Origin: Bathynomus jamesi
Taxonomy: Eukaryota > Arthropoda > Malacostraca > Isopoda > Cirolanidae
Assembly: GCA_023014485.1 (NCBI GenBank)
Contig: JAJOZX010001572.1
Coordinates: 434,001 to 498,000, forward strand
DNA length: 64,000 nt
Reading direction: 5' to 3'
The notes under the pieces were generated by a model. The model was given only the letters and a program-made list of their open reading frames with translations, did not search any database and was not told where the DNA came from. Of this stretch, positions 53,880-62,204 are shown piece by piece (position 1 is the stretch's first letter; each line of letters opens with the position of its first letter). Position numbers and translations under genes: made by a program.

Positions 53880-54342
53880 TTATGATGACGTCTTTCAAAA
53901 CATTATGACCAAAATGGAGTTAAGAAAATAATTTCTTTAAAAGCCTATAACATTATAAATACGCAATTGCGCAAATAATAACATATACCATTAGACTCCT
54001 AAAGTTATGCTGAAACGTTTGATAATAGCCAGTATTGTCAACTTGGTGGAGACCTTAATATAAATAATTTCCAAAATATTATGGTATGCCCTTTTTTTAT
54101 ACAAACGTTTTCTATGATCGATATTCTCCATATTTCATAAGAGAAAACCAAATGTAAACAGCATGAAAGATCTGTAGAAGTAAAGGAAGGAGTAACTTGT
54201 GTCGTCGGTAATTTTCTTAAGTTTTAAGTACTAAAGCTTAATTCTTGGTATTTTTTTACAAGAGTACATTACAGGCTTTTTGAGGAATTTTGGAGTTTTA
54301 GGTTATGTTAGGTTATATATTAAAACTATGTTTTTTTTTATT

Positions 54343-54400
54343 ATTTTTGATGTTTGAACGAAATTAATGAAGGTTAATTTCGTTCAAACAACATCAAAAA
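54343..54400. repeat. Small palindrome
   Basis: TTTTTGATGTTTGAACGAAATTA is inverted after a 7-base loop. It lies just before Merlin-like element A. Text from 54081 to 54342 is unassigned. Confidence 0.85.
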
Positions 54401-54454
54401 CAATCGGAAAAACATAGGGTAAATATTCGATTTTACTCTGGTTTTATAATGAAA

Positions 54455-54640
54455 GCAAACTTTTCTGGTCAATTTTGAGGTTCTTTGCACGAATCTGCCA
54501 TTGGTTTCCTGTGTAAATGCATAGTTTTTGAGATATTGTAACATAAACGTATAGGATATGTTCATGTTACGAGATCTTGTAAACGACGCATTACCACAGG
54601 AAACATGCAAAACACCTCAAAATTAACCAGAAAAGTTTGC
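54455..54640. repeat. Subterminal palindrome of element A
   Basis: Arms GCAAACTTTTCTGGTCAATT and AATTAACCAGAAAAGTTTGC, with ATCTGCCATTGGTTTCC inside. Same family as those of elements M2, B and C. Confidence 0.88.
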
Positions 54641-54779
54641 TCGTCATTTTCGTTTAAACTAACGAAAATATCACGACTTAATCTAACCAATCATCAAGGG
54701 TGTACAGTTGACCTCAGGGCTGGCCTTAGACCAATTGAACCTATGACCAAATTGGGCCCCAGACTAGGGTTGCCACCTC

Positions 54780-54950
54780 AAGCTTTGAAAAATAAGGAAT
54801 GCAGTCTTTGGAGCCACGGTTTAAGCAGTTGAAAAAACATGTTGATTTATTTGGCTTTTTGAATAAATTTCAACAAATTCCAAAGGAGGAATTACAAAAA
54901 CATGCTGCAGATTTGGAAATTGCTCTAACAGATGTCAAGCTCATGTGATG
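54780..54950 (+). pseudogene. hAT (ZMYM/TTF-type) transposase fragment
   Basis: HVDLFGFLNKFQQIPKEE, LQKHAADLEIALTDVKLM and a stop. This resembles the segment of ZMYM-type hAT proteins with FxFLxxxxxLxxxxLxxxCxxLExAL. It is short, so the call is tentative. Confidence 0.45.
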
Positions 54951-55017
54951 AAGCAAAAAACTTAAACCAACAAAATTTTGAAAGAGCTTGCAGAACAGAA
55001 AGTAAGAAAGATTTCTT

Positions 55018-55190
55018 GGTTAATATTCGTTTTTTGACCCAGTCACACCCAGCTATAACAGCAATATATATTGAATAACCAATCAAAGCTGAATAAGAAA
55101 ATATGGTTAATATTCGTTTTTTGACCCAGTCACACCCAGCTATAACAGCAATATATATTGAATAACCAATCAAAGCTGAATAAGAAAATA
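55018..55190. repeat. 86-bp tandem duplication of the left end of Merlin-like element 2
   Basis: Two adjacent copies begin TGGTTAATATTCG and end GAATAAGAAAATA. The terminus itself is duplicated, so the element has two potential left ends. Confidence 0.9.
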
Positions 55191-55385
55191 TATATATTAT
55201 CTTGTGCAAATTTGTATAAAATGTACTTTTTAAAAAAATATATTTTCTACTTTCTAATATGTATGTATATAAATTTCGGTTGGTTTGTTTATTTGGGCTA
55301 CCTTTTTTGGAGATTTTTCTTTGCTTTTTTTGGCTACTTTTTCTTGCTTTGGCTACTTTGTTTCTGGTTAGTGTGGTATACTGGT

Positions 55386-55728
55386 ATGACGTGTCAATCT
55401 TGTGAACTTGATTTCGAAGACCTAATCCGCCTTGTTGGCCTCGATGAAGATAAAAGTTTAGATTTTTTTTCCAATCACGGCATAATTCCGACATCCGTGA
55501 TTTGCCCTAAATGTAATACTGCCTGTATTTTAAGACAAGACTCGAAGGTGTTTAGGTGCCGTAAAAAAAATGGAAGGATGTGAAATCGTGGGTTTTACGT
55601 GCTGGGAATAGACGTCCTCATTACCGGAAATATTTCACACGATACTTGTTCCTGGCAGAACATCCTGATGATTCTACAGTTCTGCATCACTTCCTTACTG
55701 CAATTGCAGAACTATATCCTCCAAAATA
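55386..55728 (+). pseudogene. Merlin-like transposase, N- and C-terminus fused by deletion
   Basis: Starts at Met 55386: MTCQSCELDFEDLIRLVG, SLDFFSNHGIIPTS, ICPKCNTACIL and VFRCRKKN (a zinc ribbon with CxxC pairs). A frame change near 55575 leads straight to WKDVKSWVLRAGNRRP, YFTRYLFLAEHP and LTAIAELYPPK with a stop. The DDE core (about 120 residues) has been deleted. It could bind DNA but not catalyse. The TTAGG-type tract follows the stop directly. Confidence 0.7.
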
Positions 55729-55788
55729 AGGTGACTGGTTAGGTTAGGTGGTTAGGCTAAGTTAGGTTAGGTTGTGTTTAGCACGAAT

Positions 55789-55954
55789 GCAAACTTTTCT
55801 GGTCAATTTTGAGGTGTTTTTCTTGAATCTGCCATCCGTTTCCTGTGCAAATGCGTAGTTTTCGAGATGACGATATCTCGAAAACTACGCATTTGCACAG
55901 GAAACGGATGGCAGATTCGTGCAGAGCACCTCCAAATTGACCAGAAACGTTTGC
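55789..55954. repeat. Subterminal palindrome of Merlin-like element 2
   Basis: Nearly perfect, centred at 55871. Arms GCAAACTTTTCTGGTCAATT and ACCAGAAACGTTTGC, centre AGTTTTCGAGAT and inverse. Confidence 0.92.
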
Positions 55955-56160
55955 TCTCATTATAAAAAGAGACTGGGTCAAAAAACGAATAATTACCGAT
56001 TTCTTTATAAGTATAGTTTTGTTTTAACATGTTTTATGTCAAAGTATAAGCTAATAAATATAGATAGTTTTATTTTTAATACAATGTAAGTCTAGGAGGC
56101 CCTACCAAAATGGTCCAAATTGGGGTAAATTTATAGTATTATACCCGTCTCTCTTTGGAG

Positions 56161-56353
56161 GTGAAATTTATGTTTTTCCTATAGTTTTTGATGTGTTTTG
56201 AATGAATCTGACGTTCAAAATCGTCGGAAATGACTCGTTTCTGAGATAACCCCCTCCCCCTAGCCGGCAATCGAAAACGAGTCATTTCTGATGGTTTTGA
56301 AGGTCAGATTCATTCAAAACACATCAAAAACCATAGGAAAAACAAATTTCACC
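56161..56353. repeat. Subterminal palindrome of Merlin-like element 3
   Basis: Arms GTGAAATTTATGTTTTTCC and its inverse, with GAATCTGACGTTC and GAAATGACTCGTTT inside. Confidence 0.88.
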
Positions 56354-56448
56354 TTCAAAATTGACCTGACCTAACCTAACCTAAAAGAAAAATAGGAATT
56401 ACCTTATTCACGTGCAGGGGTAGGCTGAGGCTCTTCCTGCAGTACATT

Positions 56449-56805
56449 TCACTTGTCTTTAACTGAAGAAATGAATAAATACCTTGCCAGGTATTGGTAT
56501 AGATATTTTGACTGAATACCTGGCCTCTTAACCCATTCCTTTAAATCCTGCCAAAATCTTTTGATATTCTCTGTGTGAATTTCAATATTCTCATTATCCA
56601 CAAAATTTTTAGAATGATTAATAACAAAATGCTTGTAACCTAAATCACTTATAGTCTTGTAGGCAGCCCAGGAATCACTATAAATCACAGAGCCAGGCCT
56701 AATGTACTTCTGAATGAGTGGAATGAGTGTTCCATTCCGGTAGCAAAGTAATTCAAATTCAAAATGGATGGAGTGCAGTGATTGGGCAGACATGTAACGG
56801 TCACA
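56449..56805 (-). pseudogene. Merlin/IS1595-like transposase catalytic fragment
   Basis: The minus strand reads KYIRPGSVIYSDSWAAYK (catalytic Asp), KHFVINHSKNFVDNEN, IHTENIKRFWQDLKEWV, YLYQYLARYLF and a stop after VKDK. It is the ISXO2-like DDE domain. In the block that normally reads NIExxW the Glu is Lys here (NIKRFW), so the catalytic residue is lost. The upstream gene part is replaced by the minisatellite. Confidence 0.75.
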
Positions 56806-56814
56806 CAAACACAA

Positions 56815-57235
56815 ATGAACGTACGAATATACAAACGAATGTACGAATATACAAACGAACGTACGAATATACAAACGAACGTACGAACACACAAACTAAC
56901 GTACGAACACACAAACGAACGTACGAACACACAAACGAACGTATGAACACACAAACGAACGTATGAACACACAAACGAACGTACGAACACACAAACGAAC
57001 GTACGAACACACAAACGAACGTACGAACACACAAACGAACGTACGAACACACAAACGAACGTACGAACACACAAACGAACGTACGAACACACAAACGAAC
57101 GTACGAACACACAAACGAACGTACGAACACACAAACGAACGTACGAACACACAAACGAACGTACGAACACACAAACGAATGTACGAACACACAAACGAAC
57201 GTATGAACACACAAATGAATGTACGAACACACACT
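56815..57235. repeat. 20-bp minisatellite, about 21 copies
   Basis: Unit ACGAACACACAAACGAACGT in nearly perfect register, with an ATAT-containing variant (ACGAATATACAAACGAACGT) at the left end. All frames read through, giving the artefact peptide SFVCSYVRL. Confidence 0.95.
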
Positions 57236-57290
57236 AGATACACACCAAAAAAATGTGGTAATTATTCGTTTTAGTGCTTTTCCTCCTTTC

Positions 57291-57485
57291 TGAACCAAAA
57301 CACATTTTCCTGGTGTTTTGTGGTGTGATTTGTTCAAATTTGAACTTCGTTTCTTTGGGAAATGAGCCGTTTTTGAGAAATTTTAAAATTGAAAATTTCT
57401 CAAAAATGGCTCATTTCCTAAAGAAACGAAGTTCAGATTTGAGCAAATCACATCAAAAAACACCAGAAAAATGTGTTTTGGTTCA
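57291..57485. repeat. Subterminal palindrome of Merlin-like element 4
   Basis: Arms TGAACCAAAACACATTTTCC and its inverse, with AAATGAGCCGTTTTTGAG inside. Confidence 0.92.
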
Positions 57486-57486
57486 G

Positions 57487-57657
57487 ACCTAACCTAACCT
57501 AAACAGACGTAACCTAACCTAAACAGACCTAACCTAACCTAAACAGACCTAACCTAACCTAAACAGACCTAACCTAAACAGACCTAACCTAAACAGACCT
57601 AACCTAAACAGACCTAACCTAAACAGACCTAACCTAAACAGACCTAACCTAACCTAA
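57487..57657. repeat. CCTAACCTAAACAGA array
   Basis: Units CAGACCTAACCTAACCTAAA and the shorter CAGACCTAACCTAAA alternate. Built from the telomere-like CCTAA word plus ACAGA. Confidence 0.9.
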
Positions 57658-57935
57658 ACTGATTGGGTTTTGTTGCCAGACCGTAATATCCAGCTTTTCA
57701 CGTCTTTCCAACAACGCTCAATATTTTGAATGTGAACGGTGTCTTCCACGAACCGCTGTGAATGGTTGACTGTCCGGTGAATGTAGCCTAGATTTCCAAG
57801 TTGAGAATACGCACGCCACTCGTCAAAATAGATTGTAGTCCCAGGCCTAATATGTTGCTGGTTCAGGCGAACAAGAGTTGTTGCGTCTCTCTGAGGAACC
57901 GCAAACAACAGTAGTTTTTTGGAACTGCGTTCCAA
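57654..57935 (-). pseudogene. Merlin/IS1595-like transposase catalytic fragment
   Basis: The minus strand reads LLLFAVPQRDATTLVRL, HIRPGTTIYFDEWRAY (catalytic Asp), GYIHRTVNHSQRFVED and HIQNIERCWKDVKSWILR (catalytic Glu kept), then SGNKTQSV and a stop, where the CCTAAC array takes over. The C-terminus is replaced by the array, and the N-terminus is lost. Confidence 0.75.
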
Positions 57936-58587
57936 GGTACCAAAAACCCAGGCAATTACAACCTCCGCAAACCAAAATGAAAACCAGACTGAAAAAGCAT
58001 TCTTAAATGAGTATGCATTATGAGAGATTCAAAATGTACGTCTCTGATTGGTCGGATAAGGTCACGTGAAACAAAAACGATTTTTAATTGGTTGTTTTGA
58101 CCTATGTTTCCTAATTTTGCCACGAGATGTCTCCCCATAAAACTGGAGAGGGCGACGTTCGTTAAAATTTTAACAGCGTTAAAAGCTAAATACTCGGTCA
58201 ATGGCCTATAATGGCTGCTTTTTACGTCTAAATTTAAATTTTTTTTTTTTTTTTCCATAAAAAATAATTATTACATTTCCTTGATTTTTATCAGTTTCCC
58301 TGAGGTTTCAAGGTGTCCTGAATATGAATTTATATGCTAAATTGTCATAGAATGTCTCCTCCTATCAAAAACGAACAAAGCATTAAAACGAATATTAACC
58401 AAAAATGTTTATATCTCGAAAATGAAGCATTTGCGACGGAAATGCTATAGAAGGAAAGTGTCTTAGAATTTAAAAATCTACTTAATCTACTATAATAATA
58501 CCCAAATTGGGCCCTGCAATTGCTAAGGCTGGCCCTGGTTGACCTAACTGGGCATTCAATTAACCTAACAGGTTAATATTGGTTACT

Positions 58588-58710
58588 TCACCTAAATATC
58601 TTCTGATCTTTTTGTATTAGGCACTCACTGTCACGTTTTTGGCAAGTTAAGGATGAGAGAATAACACTGTAATTGCTAAAAACATCCAATCCTTTGTCTT
58701 CATCTAGGGC
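58588..58710 (-). pseudogene. Merlin-like zinc-ribbon fragment in element A
   Basis: The minus strand reads EDKGLDVFSNYSVILSS, LTCQKRDSECLIQK and DQKIFR with a stop. It aligns with DKSLDFFSNHGIIPTS...KVFRCRK of the gene at 55386. One cysteine is lost. Confidence 0.6.
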
Positions 58711-58985
58711 ACATGACAAATCAAGTCCTCAAAGTCGACCACACAAAATCACAAGTCTTCAAAATCAAGTTCACAGGACATACATCATACTGCTATCACA
58801 AAACTGACAAAACTAACAAAATTTAGTCATGAAAAAATAGCCAGAACAGAAAATAAACTAATTAAGTCGCAGAGTAGCAAAAAATAGCCTGATCAGGAAA
58901 AATATTTTATGAAAAAAAGTACATTATAGCCAAAACAGGAAATATACTTTGGTAATTATTCGTTTTAACGCCCACTCTATTTTTA

Positions 58986-59154
58986 TGATGAGAACAAACT
59001 TTTCTGGTCAATTTTAAGGTGTTTTGCACGAATCTGCCATCCATTTCCTGTGGAAATGTGTAGTTTTCGAGATATCATCATCTTGAAAATCGCGTTTGCA
59101 CAGGAAACAGATGGCTGTTTCGTACAAAACACCTCAAAATTAACCAGAAAAGTT
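58986..59154. repeat. Subterminal palindrome of element B
   Basis: Arms AAACTTTTCTGGTCAATTTT and its inverse; inner words ATCTGCCATCC and GGAAACAGATGGC. Confidence 0.88.
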
Positions 59155-59228
59155 CAGTCTTATCATTTTCATTTAAACTAACAAAAATATCATGACAACC
59201 TAACCAATCATCGAGGGTGTATAGTTGA

Positions 59229-59428
59229 CCTAACTGGGCATTCAGTTGACCTAACTGGGCATTCAGTTGACCTAACTGGGCATTCAGTTGGCCTAACTGG
59301 GCATTCAGTTGGCCTAACTGGGCATTCAGTTGGCCTAACTGGGCATTCAGTTGGCCTAACTGGGCATTCAGTTGGCCTAACTGGGCATTCAGTTGGCCTA
59401 ACTGGGCATTCAGTTGGCCTAACTGGTT
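59229..59428. repeat. 21-bp minisatellite, about 9.5 copies
   Basis: Unit CCTAACTGGGCATTCAGTTG plus one base. Less regular copies are found at 52560-52680 and 60540-60630 and two or so at 58541. Confidence 0.92.
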
Positions 59429-59441
59429 AATATTGGTTATT

Positions 59442-59565
59442 TCACCTAAATATCTTCTGATCTTTTCGTATTAGGCACTCACTGTCACATTTTGGGCAAA
59501 TTAAGGATGAGAGAATAACGCTGTAATTGATAAAAACATCCAATCCTTTGTCTTCATCTAGGGCA
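59442..59565 (-). pseudogene. Merlin-like zinc-ribbon fragment in element B
   Basis: The minus strand reads LDEDKGLDVFINYSVIL, LICPKCDSECLIRKDQ and KIFR with a stop. The CPKC knuckle is intact. It ends at the same point as the copies in A and C, where the array begins. Confidence 0.65.
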
Positions 59566-60032
59566 CATGACAAATCAAATTCTCAAAGTCAAAATCACAG
59601 GAATGGCATGTCATAATTCTATCACAAACACCACTAAACTGAATCCAATTTGAAAAAAAAAAAAAAAATAGCCAGAACAAAACTCAACCAACTAATTAAG
59701 TTGCAGAGTAGCGAAAAAATAGCCCAATCAGGAAAAATATTTTATGAAAAAAGTACATTATATCCAAAACAGGAAATATATTTTATTAAAAAAAAGTACA
59801 TTTCAACAAATTTCCTGAACAAAAAAATATTGTCATTGTAAAGCATTTGAACTGCTTTACAGGTATATCTGACTAAAAATAATTAAGTTTGAATGGGTGT
59901 TAAAACGAATATTATCCTATATTTTATTAAAAAAGTACATTTGAACAAATTTGCATAATATAAGATATATAGTATTTTTTTAGTCAGTTTTGGTAATTAT
60001 TCATTTTTATACCCAGTCTGTTTTTATGAGAA

Positions 60033-60189
60033 ACTTTTCTGGTTAATTTTGAGGTGTTTTGCACAAATCTGCCATCCATTTCCTGTGCAAATGCGTAGTT
60101 TTTGAGATATCATCATCTCAAAAACTACACATTTGCACAGGAAATGGATGGCAGTTTCGTACAAAACACCTCAAAATTAACCAGAAAAG
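60033..60189. repeat. Subterminal palindrome of element C
   Basis: Arms ACTTTTCTGGTTAATTTTGA and its inverse, centre GAGATATCATCATCTC. Confidence 0.9.
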
Positions 60190-60190
60190 G

Positions 60191-60454
60191 GTACTCGTAG
60201 GTTATCTCCCCCCCCAATTTTGACAGAATATTTTCGTTAAAACTAACAAAAATATCATGACAACCTAACCAATTATCAAGGGTGTACGGTTGATCTATTA
60301 GTAAATAGTAAATACTATTCCAGAAACAAAATGTTATAATAGATCAACTGTACACCCTTGATAATTAATTGGTTAGGTTAAGTCATGATATTTTCGTTAG
60401 TTTTATCAAAAATATTCTGTCAAAATTGGTTGGTGGGAGATAACCTACAAGTAC
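60191..60454. repeat. Second palindrome of element C (264 bp)
   Basis: Arms GTACTCGTAGGTTATCTCC and GGAGATAACCTACAAGTAC, containing ATTTTGACAGAATATTTTCG and GGGTGTAC...GATCTATTA with their inverses. Absent from the other copies in this form. Confidence 0.88.
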
Positions 60455-60648
60455 TCAGAAAAGTTTGCTCTTGTCATTTTTGTTTAAACTAACAAAAATA
60501 TCACGACTTAACCTAACCAATCATCAAGGGCATACAGTTGACCTAACTGGGCATTCAATTAACCTAACCAGGCATTCAGTTGACCTAACTGGGCATTCAA
60601 CTGACCTAACCAGGTATTCAATTAACCTACAAGTTAATATTGGTTATT

Positions 60649-60774
60649 TCACCTCAATATATTCTGATCTTTTCATATTAGGTAGCTACTCTGTCACATT
60701 TTGGGCAAGTTAAGGATGAGAGAATAACGCTGTAATTGATAAAAACATCCAATCCTTTGTCTTGATCTAGGGCA
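60649..60774 (-). pseudogene. Merlin-like zinc-ribbon fragment in element C
   Basis: Same block as in element B with a few changes (the AAATGTGA for PKCDS is now AAAATGTGAC, read on the minus strand). It ends beside the CCTAAC region. Confidence 0.55.
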
Positions 60775-61067
60775 CATGATGAATCAAGTTCTCAAAGTTG
60801 AAATCACATGAATGGCACGTTACAATTCTATCACAAACCACCAAACTGAATCCAATTAGAAAAAAAAAATAGCCAGAACAAAAACCAACAAACTAAGTCG
60901 TAGAGTAGTGAAAAAATAGCCCAATCAGGAAAAATATTTTATGAAAAAAGTACATTATATAGTAGCCAAAACAGGAAATATATTTTATTAAAAAAGTACA
61001 TTTGAACAAATTTGCACAACATAAGATATATATTTTGTTAGTCAGTTTCGAATGGCAATTCAATATA

Positions 61068-61680
61068 TTCAGAGCTGGGCAGTAATGTGTTACAAGTAAT
61101 GGCCATTATGTAATGTGGTACTTTTTTAGTAGTGGTGATGGCTTTACATTTCAAATCAAGTAACTCTTTCAGTAATGACGTTACTTTTTTAGGGAAATAC
61201 ACTTGTTAGTCATTCCTCATTACTTTTTATCGTAGCTCACAATTAGTTTCTTTCAATCCTCTCTCATTATTCATTAACCGTTAAAAATTTGTCCCTTCAC
61301 TATGAGTGAGGTGTGCATGTTGGCCATTTGCATGCTGGCAGCCTACCTCCATCCACCCTCTCCCCCTAAACTGACAGCAGTGTCAAAGTAAAAAGATGAT
61401 AAACCCTGGAGTAGGGAGGGACCTAAGTTCAACAGAGGTTTCGTCATTCCTCTCATCTGGGCCTTCATGGCACGTTAGCTCTGCATCCTTCCCATCCACT
61501 AACTTTAAAAATATGTTTATTAAACTTAACACTCTATACCATCTAGTGCCGCTGTTGAGTGGGTTTTTTTCAGTAGGGAAGGATATACTGCATCCAAAAT
61601 GAGGCTCACTCTTAGATGCAACTTTTGAGAAGCTTGTTTTCTTAAAGGCCAATAAAGATCTTTTGAATAATAGTTAAGTT
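61068..61680 (+). mobile_element. hAT remnant with CAGAGCTGGGCAGTAATG end
   Basis: The left end CAGAGCTGGGCAGTAATG with GTTACAAGTAATGG is the terminus type of ZBED-like hAT elements, in which GTTAC and GTAATG words recur (61080-61230). A transposase C-terminus follows. No right terminus was found. Confidence 0.6.
61500..61676 (+). pseudogene. hAT transposase C-terminal dimerisation fragment
   Basis: LYHLVPLLSGFFSVGKDILHPK, a stop in place of Arg, then GSLLDATFEKLVF and LKANKDLLNNS. It matches the PxSxxxERLFSxGxxILxxKR...FEKLxFLKxN pattern of hAT C-termini. Confidence 0.7.
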
Positions 61681-62204
61681 TGTATATTTAGCTAATAAAT
61701 TTCAATTATCATTACCATGCACAATAATTCATTTGATTCATTTCTTTAGTATTTCGTATTATTGTTTTGCAAAACTAAACTTTCCTGATATATTCTAGCA
61801 TTAGTAAATTAGTATCAATAATATGCTACATCCTCTGTCATGTTGCAATTCCTAGTAATAAATCTTGCAGTAATTTGGTTTCACTTTTTTTGAAAATATT
61901 ATGCCTTATAAGTCATAACAATGCAATGAAAGCATGCACAGATTTCATAGCCTATGCATTAACAAGTGGATACAAACCAACACATACTTGCACAAGCGAA
62001 TGTTTATATAATATAATATTTTGTGTATATATAAATTATAATATACCTACGCATATATATAATACAGGGTGTCCATAAATTATTCACCCCATTATAAGCC
62101 TTAATAAATTCGTTATTATAGGAGCTATCTTAAAATGGTTTGTGGCAATTAATAACACAACTCAAGAAACTTTTTTCTTTATTTCGCAGAATATCCACTA
62201 GGGG
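61681..62204. other. No gene; stray mariner-like end
   Basis: At 62064 CAGGGTGTCCATAAATTATT looks like a mariner-group terminus without a partner. Otherwise AT-rich and unassigned. Confidence 0.5.

Larger units (their letters stand above)
53328..54072 (-). mobile_element. Merlin-like element 1 (745 bp)
   Basis: The left end GGTAAATATTTACATTGGGG with GTCTCCACC corresponds to the inverted right end (GGTGGAGACC...AATAATTTCC). AAAATATT is duplicated at 53320-53327 and 54073-54080. From left to right: terminus, palindrome (53369-53549), CCTAAC-type tract (53576-53622), transposase N-terminal fragment, terminus. Confidence 0.85.
55018..55997 (+). mobile_element. Merlin-like element 2 (980 bp)
   Basis: The left end GGTTAATATTCGTTTTTTG matches the inverted right end (CAAAAAACGAATAATTACC). 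GATTTCTT is duplicated at 55010-55017 and 55998-56005. A tandem duplication of the first 86 bases lies at 55018-55190. After the gene come a TTAGG-type tract (55736-55775) and a palindrome (55789-55954), then the right end. Confidence 0.9.
57257..58400 (-). mobile_element. Merlin-like element 4 (1144 bp), innermost
   Basis: The left end GGTAATTATTCGTTTTAG and the inverted right end (AAAACGAATATTAACC) form the terminal repeat. AAAAATGT is duplicated at 57249-57256 and 58401-58408. From the left: palindrome (57291-57485), CCTAAC-type array (57487-57657), transposase fragment, unassigned right part. Confidence 0.9.
56124..58502 (-). mobile_element. Merlin-like element 3, split by Merlin-like element 4
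   Basis: The left end GGTAAATTTATAGTATTA corresponds to the inverted right end (CTATAATAATACC). CAAATTGG is duplicated at 56116-56123 and 58503-58510. From the left: palindrome (56161-56353), short CCTAAC tract (56372-56385), transposase fragment, a 20-bp minisatellite, then element 4. Confidence 0.8.
54715..58537. mobile_element. hAT element with three nested Merlin-like elements (3.8 kb)
   Basis: The ends read CAGGGCTGGCCTTAG and CTAAGGCTGGCCCTG. GTTGACCT is duplicated at 54707-54714 and 58538-58545. Own sequence remains at 54715-55017, 55998-56123 and 58503-58537. The remainder is Merlin-like elements 2, 3 and 4. Confidence 0.88.
58951..59917 (-). mobile_element. Merlin-like element B (967 bp)
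   Basis: The left end GGTAATTATTCGTTTTAACG is inverted on the right (GTTAAAACGAATATTATCC). The flanks TATACTTT (58943-58950) and TATATTTT (59918-59925) are an 8-bp duplication with one change. From the left: palindrome (58986-59154), 21-bp array (59229-59428), zinc-ribbon fragment (59442-59565), right terminus. Confidence 0.88.
54418..61060 (-). mobile_element. Merlin-like element A, outermost, fragmentary
   Basis: The left end GGTAAATATTCG is followed by a palindrome (54455-54640). Its sequence is broken by a hAT element (54715-58537), by element B (58951-59917) and by element C (59992 on). Pieces of A are 54418-54714, 58538-58950 and 59918-59991. The zinc-ribbon fragment is at 58588-58710. 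The right terminus was not found. Order of insertion is read from the duplications. Confidence 0.65.
59992..61060 (-). mobile_element. Merlin-like element C, right end lost
   Basis: The left end GGTAATTATTCATTTTTAT is followed by two palindromes (60033-60189 and 60191-60454), a degenerate CCTAACTGGGCATTCA region (60540-60630) and the zinc-ribbon fragment (60649-60774). The right end degenerates near 61050 where a hAT fragment begins. Confidence 0.7.

Noticed and set aside
54925..55494. 189-codon minus frame with a repeated FSYSALIGYSIY segment
   Set aside because: It results from the 86-bp tandem duplication of the terminus of Merlin-like element 2 and runs through unrelated element parts.
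56685..57337. Long frames with repeated SFVCSYVRL or its complement
   Set aside because: They are produced by a 20-bp minisatellite that is open in several frames, not by a gene.
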